A stretch of DNA of 64,000 bases. It comes from Siphonodentalium dalli (lineage: Eukaryota; Mollusca; Scaphopoda; Gadilida; Siphonodentaliidae). The notes beneath the pieces are model-generated. The model was given only the letters and a program-made list of their open reading frames with translations, had not been told where the DNA came from and did no database searches. The DNA lies in NCBI GenBank assembly GCA_032622095.1, contig CP136063.1:27840987-27904986 (forward strand), in the 5' to 3' direction. Both the position numbers and the translations under genes were made by a program. Positions within the stretch are counted from its first letter, which is position 1; the number at the start of each line of letters is the position of its first letter. Below, in pieces: positions 56,100 through 64,000 of the stretch.

Positions 56100-56405
56100 A
56101 TATAGACATGACATCCAAGATGGCCACTGGTGGCCATGTTTTTTGTGCGAATGACATGTCATGACTCGTTCCCATCTACATTCCAATTTCAAAAGCCATG
56201 ACAAATTTTATGATGATCAGACTAAAGGTACGACATGTAGCCCGTGCTAAAGCATTTAGTCATACAAAGAGTAAAATCCAAGATGGCTGGTGGCCATATT
56301 TTTTGGCCGAATGACCCCAAAATGACTTGTTCCCATCTACATGTCATTGTTAACATCCGTGACAAATTGCATGATGATCTTACCAAAGGTACGACTCAGG
56401 GTAGG
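56100..56405. repeat. ~175 bp tandem duplication
   Basis: Two copies share ATCCAAGATGGC...TGGTGGCCAT.TTTTT, TTCCCATCTACAT and AAAGGTACGAC. GGCCA..GGTGGCCAT is itself a small palindrome. Non-coding. Confidence 0.75.
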
Positions 56406-56816
56406 TGAGCTTGGGAGAGGCGGTTGTCACTGTAAAAAAAGGTATATGTGTATCTGGTCCAGGTACATGTACTACCACCACAGCTGACAAACTAACGTTA
56501 TAACCCTGTAGTTACTACAGTAGTGTTCTCTGACCAAGGCGTGTACACAGGTCAGATGGACAGATGCACCCAAGACAATATACCTGGACAAATGTTGTAA
56601 TGTGGGAAGTCTGTAATTTGCAGATACTAAACTTAGCAGTACCATAATATTTATTCTAGTACCTCCACTATGGAGAAGAGTATTTACAGGTTATTTACAA
56701 TGTTGCCGCGTTGTGTACAATGATATCGATGTAAAAACACGTTTTCAAATATAGTTCAGGTTCAGCTGATTTTGTGAGAGTTCGAACTCACGTTAAAGGT
56801 TCGAGTGTCGCATCAA

Positions 56817-59800
56817 CTAGGAAACATTGTGTGTAGTTTGGCCTTTGATGACAGAACAAGTTGCAAGAAGAAATGATGCTGAGTGGAGTAATATGTCGTC
56901 CGCACACTCCGTTAGATGCTGGGGAGGTGCAGAAACGTTCCCTCCGAGTAAGAATGCAGATAGTGATTTATCGTCCAAGGAGTCGTGCATGAAAAGGAAT
57001 ATTCCAATACCAAAGTGATTTATAATGAATTCCCAGTAGCTATTTCGGAGAGAAAGTATGACTTCTGATGGACAATATCGTACAGCATGGAGGATTTCGT
57101 TGTTATAGTGGCAGTCACAAGCATTGTAGCTCAGATTATTCATGTATGTGGTCTTGTTGAGTAATAGGCCAAGGTTTCGTAGTTGTGCTGAACGGTCGGG
57201 ATGTTGCTTCAGGAGTTTCCATATCGTCCAGTTAGTAGTGGGGTCTGTGTGGACCAATCGGAAAGTGTTAAGGGATTGGTTGCTGTCAACAGATAACGAC
57301 CAGGCAGTCGAGTAATGATCCGAAACAGCTGTCTTGTAAATACTTTTCCATGCTGCTTCTGATGGAAATTGACCAGTATTGGTGAATGTGTCCAGGAAGT
57401 CGTATAGTTTATACGCTTGGAGGATATGAACTATATCGGTCACGAATCCAGTTGTCCGTCGATCAAACAGAGTGTACTGGTAAAACCTTTGGAGAAATAC
57501 CTGGTGTGTTTGCGGCAGATGTATCAGGTGTCCAAGGAAATTCATCTTCTTCATGTGAATTTCACATTCGAGAGGGAGGAGTCCCAACAAGCTAAGAGCA
57601 ATGTCCGTTGGTGTGCGTTCCGGGAGAGTTTCTATGTGCTTCACACAACAGCGGAGTGCTCGTTCTAGACAGTGCTTCGTCGAGCGGGTGTCGGTTGTCA
57701 TCAGCTCGCTCCCGTCGAGTCCTTGGGTAGAACAACTGACTTGAGCATAGACCCCATTGTTATAGGAGAGCATGATTTAAGATGTCTGTTTCCAACTAGG
57801 GCGAAATAACTTTTTCTCAGTTTCTGTGTTAGATCAGTAGCTCTGCTATATTCATTTTTGAATTTGTTGTGTGAGACTCCTAGATGCAAGGAGGAAGACT
57901 TTTCTGACAATTGCTGATCACCCAAGAACCATTGTCTATCACGGGATACATCCTGCCTTGTAGTCTCATTGAACACAATGACTACGCTTTTTGTGTCAGA
58001 GAAATTAACCGCCACACGCGGCTATAATGAAAACACAGTTTAAGGAGACTGTCCATTCCAGCTTTCGACAGTGAAAGAAGAGCTATGTCGTCTGCTGCCG
58101 TCGGAGCTGTGCAAGATACAGATCCCATGGAGAAACCATCCTTCGACGAATTCAAGTCTTTTAATAAGTCATTTATGAAGGCCAGATAGAAGAACGGGGC
58201 GCAGACCGCCCCCTGTCTTGTTCCCTGTTTAATCGTCAGTATGTCGGAGAGTTCTTGGTTATACAGAACACGACTCGTGCAACCAGCGTGCATATTGGCG
58301 ATTATCCGCAATATTTTACCACAGAACCCCAAATGGTACAGTTTCACTAGTAGTCCTTCATGCCAGACTCGATCGAATGCTTTTGCTGAGTCCAGAAAAC
58401 ATACATATGCACGAGAGTTAAGATCACCAGTGTAGTGTATGAATTCCTGAACAAGAAATGCAGACATTGTGCAGCTAACCCCTCTCTGGAATCCATGCTG
58501 AATTTCGTGCGGAAACTTTGCGACACCACTATCATTAAGAAATCTAGTGAGGAGGATATGTTCAAATGCTTTATATATTACAGGTAATAAAGTTATCGCT
58601 CTGTAGCTATCCGGCAGTTGCTTCGGCTTGGGGTCACCTTTGTATATTGGCACGATGATTCCAGTTTTTAGCGAATGTGGTATCCACTCCAATCTAATAA
58701 TTCCGTTGAAAAGACAACACAGGGCGTTCGCAAGCGACCCACTTCCATGAATGAGATGTTCGTTCCTGATCTGGTCAAATCCACCTGACTTGTTGCGCTT
58801 CAGTCGCCGTATAACTGATGTTACCTCCATATCAGTAATTGGTTCGCAGAACACATCGGAATCAAATTATGGATGAGACTCATCGAGTAGTGAGTTAAGC
58901 TGCATGCATATGGCTTCCTCGAATCCTGGATCAGAATGGGCAGCGGGTGTGTATAGATTTTGAAAATATGCTCTCCAAGCTTCTAGTATTTTACGATGAT
59001 CTCTCAGTGGTCTACCATCGAAATCCATGACGGAACCGAAACTGTCAGTATTTGGATTAGCACCATGTGCTCTCAGCATTTTCCAGAATTGTTTTTGGTC
59101 CCTGACGGCACATGACTCAAGAGATTCACATCTTCGCTGTTCTTCTAAACGAGCAGCAGAACGCACTAACCTTCTGAACAGACGTTTAGATGCTTTGTAT
59201 TGGACGTATGATTGGGCACAATATGAGTGAGGCCGACCATCCGCTATCCACGTTACACCTTACTGTCGAACTTCGGCGTGACACGACCGTAGTTCATTGT
59301 TCCAGAAGGATTTTCGCGACATATGCCGTCTCATCGATGGAGAGGCGATGGATGAGGCGTGCAGTATTGTTTGAACAATGTGTGCGTACAGTTTGTCCAA
59401 ATCGTCCCGTGTCGCGAGAGTGTGGCACATGATGTTGGGAAGAAGTTCGTCTAGAGAGGTACGATACAAATCGGTGTCCATCCTATCCCAGTTGAAAGTT
59501 AACCTCGTGAACGGAACTGGTTCACTACACTGGTAAGCCGGAATCTCAAAACTGCAGCACACTGGCAAGTGATTAGACGTATTCAGTTCATGGTCGTCAG
59601 GTATACCACTCTTGACAATTAAATCCGCCATCGTATTCGGCACAAGGATATGGTCTATTCGCGAAGGTGATGCTATGGTACAGAATGGATAGTATGTGAA
59701 TGAGGGACCAGTGCATGATTCCAGGCAGGTAACCGAAAAGACTTGCGTCCGAGTTAACATGTCATTTATGAGTCGCAGTCTACCACCATGGCCAGCCGGA

Positions 59801-60312
59801 ACACGCTCATCCGCGGTGCGAATCAAATGGGCGTTTATGTCGCCCATAACAATCACTGGGCCTTCTGGTGAGTATTTGTCTATCAGATCTTTCACAGAAT
59901 AAAGACATTCTGCAAAATGATCATCGCTGTGTGAAGTGCTCGGAAGGTATACCTGGAAGACACTGATATATTCTGATGATCTCACTTTCAGTTGTAAACC
60001 AATAATCCTCTCTGTGTCGGTGTCCAGAACAACACACCGTTTAGCAAGTTGTTTCTTGATCAAGATCGCCACACCGTCGCGAGTGAAACTGCCGCCTGTC
60101 CTCGTGGTAATTGTTCGCCCGTGCTTGGCTAAGCAGCAGTACGAGTCGTGAAACATCTGTAGAAAGTTTATGTTATCACGATTAAGCCAATGTTCTGATA
60201 TACCAACTAAGTCATATAATTGTCCTCTTAGTAGGAATGAAAGATAGTCTGAAGTAGAGACAACACCACTAGCATTCCACGATGCTATGTTGATTGTTAG
60301 TTTATCCATCAT
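56817..60312 (-). pseudogene. LINE ORF2: endonuclease and reverse transcriptase, broken
   Basis: Nicks target DNA and reverse-transcribes the element. Start MMDKLTINIASWNASG is the APE-type endonuclease; further motifs are VGISEHWL, VIVMGDINAH, and SRIDHILVPN. The usual Ser-Asp-His is Ser-Asn-His (TSNHLPV, about 59560-59580). RT domain: motif A CFLDSAKAFDRVWH, motif B GTRQGAVCAPFFYLAFIND, motif C PTAADDIALL (Ala in place of the usual Phe/Tyr before ADD). The C-terminal part has YNACDCHYNNEILHAVRYC, a Cys/His knuckle. Lesions: TAA at about 59260 and at 58867 in frame, frame changes near 58000 and near 57730. Start chosen by overlap with ORF1 and the EN motif. Confidence 0.88.
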
Positions 60313-62125
60313 AACTACGCTTGGGGGGTTCGTTCTTCCAGAGTCTGAAGTTCACACCCTCGGGCCAGAAGCAGTCACTGTGAATCGTATCTAGATCACT
60401 AGCGTGGATGTGCAGTCTGGCAGACTGCGTTCCTCTACGCGAACTCGAAATTAGTCGCACAAATGTTGGCGATACACCTTTGCCTTCTAGAAACGCCCAA
60501 ATATGTTCGTCTCTGGTTTTCAGGGAAATTCCACTCAAGAAAAGTGTACGGGTTCGTTTACGAGCGTATGAAACTCCGGCAAAACCAACATGTTCGTCAT
60601 TTTCGCCGTCATTATCATCATACTGGTTGAGATGTCCATTTGGCCTACGATGATTTTGATCCGTACGAGGAGCAGCCGTCGAGTTAGGCGAATAGGCAGT
60701 TACACTGTTGATACCACTTTCAGATGTTGCAGCTATCTGTATGTGCGATCTACTGATCGGTTGGCGCGTCTCCATGGAGATTTTGGTATTGTTCTGATGG
60801 TCCATATGTTGTATCTCGCCTGCAGAATTGTCTGAGTTAGTATGTACATCTATTGGTGACTCTGGAGGCCATTGATTAGTAGCCGCGCTTGGTTTCAATG
60901 TAGGTGTCAACGGCGTGGACGACGGAGGAATTTGTTGATTAACTTCAGGCGTAACGGACAGCGATACATGGATGCTTGGGTCGATGGGTTGAACTCGAGT
61001 CGGCGGAGGCGTTTGTGGAGGCAGATACTTTTGGACAGTACCACACATATCGTTGAATTTTTCGGTAACATCTTCAGCAAAGAATTCAAACATTGTGCTG
61101 AATTTCCGTTCTATACTATCTATTACATCGTCCGATGATTTGAGTGACTCTTTCAGTTCCTTCTTCATTCCGTTCAATTTGCCCTTAAGAGTCTCATTTC
61201 TAACAAACATTTTATCGAGATCTTTCTCCTTTTATACGAACAATTTATTGAAGAGTTCGTGGCTTTCAATGTTTACTTTCATGTCGTCTTCAACCAGCTT
61301 GATACGATTCTTGAGACTCACAACACCTGTGCACTTATCGTCATTCATGCGTGTTATTGTGTGATCAAGTGTGGTGCATCGGCCCATGGCGTTGCCAATA
61401 GAAGTAGCATTCGATTTGCATTTTATTCCAAGCTCTTGATAGGCCTTCTCCAAAGTTTCAACACGGGAACCAAGTTCATTGTGTCCATCTGCCAGTGATT
61501 CTATTTCACGTTGCATAGCGTCTGCTGTTGTTTTATTGTTAGCTTTCAGCAGTGTCAACTCGCTTATGACTTCAGTGAGTTTATCCTGAATGCACATGGA
61601 GCTACACGGGCGTTGTTGCGTTGAGTCTACTGGCTTTTTGTCGGTCTGCGACAGTTTTTTCGTGCGAATTCTTGTGATGCAGTCACGACCGTCGTCGAAG
61701 GAACCTCCGCGAAGGAATTGAACGAGATTGTAGATGTCTTTCACAAGACAACTGCTCACGGGAAGACCTCCCAGTTCTGGATCACGCTGGATTCGACTTT
61801 TCAGGCAGTAATCTTCGAGGTCGCTATAATAATTTTGGGCATCGACGAAGAAGTTTGTACGAATTGTTCGCAGATCAGAATCATTTGGCATGGCGTGAAG
61901 CAGTCCTGCAATGAATTTATCTTTTGGGAGTTCAAGAATATCTTCCAGATCAGGATAGCGATCGTTAGAAAAATAATCAGGTAGTGTCGAGTTAACATCT
62001 GTATGTGACTGGGTCGTTTGTCTGTTGCATGTGTATGATGCCGTATCATTAGGTACCGGATCCTCATAGAGGAAGGGTATGCCAGGGGCTGGCGAAAGTA
62101 CAGCATAGCTTTTCCCATCTACCAT
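60302..62125 (-). pseudogene. LINE ORF1: nucleic-acid-binding protein, one nonsense codon
   Basis: Forms the RNP of the element. One frame from ATG 62125 (MVDGKSYAVLS) to 60302 with a single TAA at 61232. The first part has coiled-coil-like heptads (IQDKLTEVISELTLL, HNELGSRVETLEKAYQELG, VVSLKNRIKLVEDDMKVN). After the stop come more helix (ETLKGKLNGMKKELKE), a Pro/Ser-rich linker with QTPPPTRVQPIDPS, an acidic DDNDGENDEH, and an RRM-like end (TLFLSGISLKTRDEHIWAFL ... GVNFRLWKNEPPK). The frame is open further upstream to 62173, but that extension is flanking DNA shared with 27078, so I take 62125 as start. It overlaps ORF2 by 11 bases. Confidence 0.75.
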
Positions 62126-62139
62126 TACGTGTTGATCGG

Positions 62140-62268
62140 ACAGGAGACGGTCGCGAGGACTTCGTAGACCCAACCCTACGCAGATTGATTACAGATGGAA
62201 TTACATCAGAGCAACCGGAATCGGAGAGTGAGCTCAAGGAGGCAAACGAGCTGCTACCAATAACAACA
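62140..62268 (+). CDS. Exon-like unit 1 (copy 2), unknown protein
   Basis: Same frame as the 27078 unit, with donor GTTAGT kept, but the splice acceptor is missing because the LINE abuts directly. One Arg/Ser and one silent difference. It could not be spliced as in copy 1, so this copy is probably dead. Confidence 0.3.
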
Positions 62269-62352
62269 GTTAGTAGATACTGATCACTGGCTGGTGTAAT
62301 TCATATAGTTTCACCATGATAAACATAAAAAGTAACCTTACAATTGTTTATA

Positions 62353-62541
62353 GACAAACATTTGGAACTACAGTATCGTCCATTGAAAATGTTCCGTTGT
62401 GCGGTGGAATGCCTAGGTAAAATTATTGCCACAGTCAACAATCACATTCAAATCACACCAAATGTTATTTTCATCGACCCATTCTACCCGCTGTCAGTTC
62501 AAACTCAAGCTAATCCATGTTACTACATGATTGGGGAATGA
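62353..62541 (+). CDS. Possible terminal exon (copy 2)
   Basis: Copy of 27292-27479 with its TTTATAG acceptor; KHLELQYRPLKMFRCAVECL onward is kept open to the same stop, with Met to Ile near the middle. Function unknown. Confidence 0.3.
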   Translation, partial: DKHLELQYRPLKMFRCAVECLGKIIATVNNHIQITPNVIFIDPFYPLSVQTQANPCYYMIGE

Positions 62542-63285
62542 TCAGATAGAACAAGTGTGCATAATGTAATTGTTTTGCAAAGAGAGGAATATTTTTTTCA
62601 ATCCAGTTAGTATTTCTCAAAACCTATATATGGTCATACATACCAAATAAGGACTACTACATATTGTGAGTTGTAAGTGGAAAGTGCACTAAATTAGGAG
62701 TTTTAAAACCAACGTAAAGGGCGCAAATCTATATAAGGAAATGGCGCAATTTTGTGACTCATCTTATAAACAACCCACTATTATCGGACACAAAACGTGT
62801 TTTGTGAATAATGTCATATCATCATTATGCTATATTTTTAGTTTATTCGCGAGGAAATTATCATAATTTCATAATGTTATTTCTAAATTATAACTTACAA
62901 CGAAGGCCGCCCGTCCCTTCAATCGCGTGATGAATTGACAACAACATAGATAATCGTATATATCTGTCTGGCAGGCGAGTTACCGGGTATCACATATTTC
63001 ACTGTCGACAGCCCAGGTTAGAGTCTCACCTCTTGCTCTCTATATATATAGTGTATTCATTATTTTTCGACTTCTTTGCTGGCAGCTTTTCGTTGATTGA
63101 TCACAGATTAACCTTCACTAAACCAGGTGTGTGATAGTAATTATGGAAGCCGCCATATCCAAAGCGTTACACAATTGGGGTACGTCTAGCACACATACCT
63201 GCCTTTCGGCATCCAGTTCATGTGTGTTCATTTGCAGCTAGTTTATCAATACCAGTTGAACACTGTTGTATTTATTATTTTATAG

Positions 63286-63417
63286 GCAGGAGTCGGAATC
63301 ACTACAATAGGAAGACCACTTGTACAGAGTTTGATTTATTCTCGTGACAGAATAAAGTCAGTACAATCGAAATGGGAGAATATGTTCATTAGAGCAAATG
63401 AGCTCTTACCAACAACC
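63286..63417 (+). CDS. Exon-like unit 2 (copy 2), unknown protein
   Basis: Open as AGVGITTIGRPLVQSLIYS...NMFIRANELLPTT between TATTTTATAG and GTGAGT. Splice borders are intact. It differs from copy 1 at a few replacement sites. Confidence 0.35.
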
Positions 63418-63620
63418 GTGAGTAGAATTGTGCACTGGATGATGTTCTAATTCATATAGGGTCATATAACACATGCACACACCGCAGTTTGCTCTAAACA
63501 TATTTCTTACTCATATTCGAATTCATGCAGTACCAGTTTTCGTGACTGGTGTGGAGATTTAAAACTTAGCCAAAACTAGTACGATTTAAAGTAGCTATTG
63601 AACAAACAGGAAGAATAAAA

Positions 63621-63916
63621 CGGACCTATATACAGTATTATGCGTGGAAAAACTACAAACATTTATGTTGTATTGTTGTTATTATGTTTTGAAGATTGGA
63701 ATTTATCTTTTTAAGAGTAAATATATATATGTTATGCATATATGTTGTGGGTTACTGAATACAGAGGCAGTGTCTACTTTGTTTATACTTCGATGGTCGA
63801 TCTTTATTCAATAACAGGGAAGTTGTCACAAAAATATCATAGCCTGTAATTGTATAAGCCTTGTCACTGAGTCGAAACCATCCATCCAGACCCGTTTTGT
63901 TGTTTTAGTGCTACAG
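63621..63916. other. Intergenic
   Basis: No gene seen. Confidence 0.4.
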
Positions 63917-63991
63917 GTCAAAGTTCTGGAGTAGCATTTCATATATGGAATTCATGAACATTCAGATGGCATGCTACTCCAGAACTTTGAC
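63917..63991. repeat. Perfect 21 bp-arm inverted repeat
   Basis: GTCAAAGTTCTGGAGTAGCA at the left pairs exactly with TGCTACTCCAGAACTTTGAC at the right (one further base pair inwards), around a 33-base loop. It lies at the window edge, so it may be the inner or outer part of a larger element. Confidence 0.8.
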
Positions 63992-64000
63992 ATTGTACGT

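Larger units (their letters stand above)
56640..62139 (-). mobile_element. CR1/Jockey-group LINE, nearly full length
   Basis: Minus-strand ORF1 (coiled coil plus RRM-like end) and ORF2 (endonuclease, reverse transcriptase, C-terminal Cys/His part) overlap slightly and carry four nonsense/frameshift lesions in ORF2 and one in ORF1. The 5' limit is at 62139/62140, where sequence shared with 27078 begins. The 3' end is not certain; an AATAAATATT lies around 56655 on the minus strand. The low number of lesions points to a moderately recent insertion. Clade call is by motif style only. Confidence 0.85.
62140..63620 (+). repeat. Exon-cassette block, copy 2
   Basis: Direct copy of 27078-28556 with scattered substitutions. 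Exon-like units lie at 62140-62268 and 63286-63417, and the longer open segment ends at 62541. The left border coincides with the first base of unit 1, and in this copy no intron or acceptor precedes it; LINE 5' sequence does. Confidence 0.85.

Noticed and set aside
62140-62173. Counting MGLRSPRDRLL as the LINE ORF1 start
   Set aside because: These codons lie in flanking sequence that also occurs at 27078 without the LINE.
1-64000. CRISPR array
   Set aside because: The regular short arrays (29 bp, 122 bp, 168 bp, 174 bp) have no unique spacers and the DNA is animal-like.

Overview
The window looks like gene-poor, AT-rich nuclear DNA from an animal, most likely a marine invertebrate; a lophotrochozoan such as a mollusc or brachiopod is my guess, not a proof. 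Evidence: there are no compact operons or bacterial signals, splice-like exon borders are present, and transposon classes typical of such genomes dominate. I find no intact host protein gene. Nearly everything I can name is a mobile element or a repeat.

Layout. 0-5 kb: repeats, including a 1.15 kb foldback at 3730-4880. 5.2-11.3 kb: decayed Polinton/Maverick with integrase, zinc-finger protein and packaging ATPase on the minus strand, and protein-primed DNA polymerase B on the plus strand. 11.65-12.54 kb: a ~174 bp satellite in a two-monomer higher-order pattern. 14875-18296: hAT transposon with a broken transposase. 19179-21035: non-autonomous TTAA-flanked DNA transposon. 24.2-25.9 kb: 122 bp minisatellite in a Helitron-like setting. 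27078-28556: exon-like cassettes, nearly duplicated at 62140-63620. 34533-48864: a 14.3 kb env-containing Ty3/gypsy retroelement on the minus strand, inserted in a ~515 bp tandem repeat. 49716-53139: a 3.4 kb foldback-bearing DNA transposon in the same repeat array. 56.6-62.1 kb: a nearly full-length CR1/Jockey-like LINE on the minus strand.

The retroelement is the best preserved unit. Its LTRs differ at about 5 of 449 positions and it has a 4 bp target duplication. Gag ends at a canonical -1 slippery heptamer that leads into a second frame. Protease, reverse transcriptase, RNase H, integrase and a baculovirus-F-like envelope follow. Each of the three internal breaks in pol and env is one extra base in a homopolymer run. 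A 3.1 kb repeat-rich spacer separates pol from env.

The item most worth following as possibly undescribed is the exon-cassette pair. Two exon-like units about 1.14 kb apart have similar flanking introns. They end in the same short peptide, with synonymous differences in the codons for it. The whole block recurs 35 kb away, and its left edge there falls exactly at a predicted splice acceptor.
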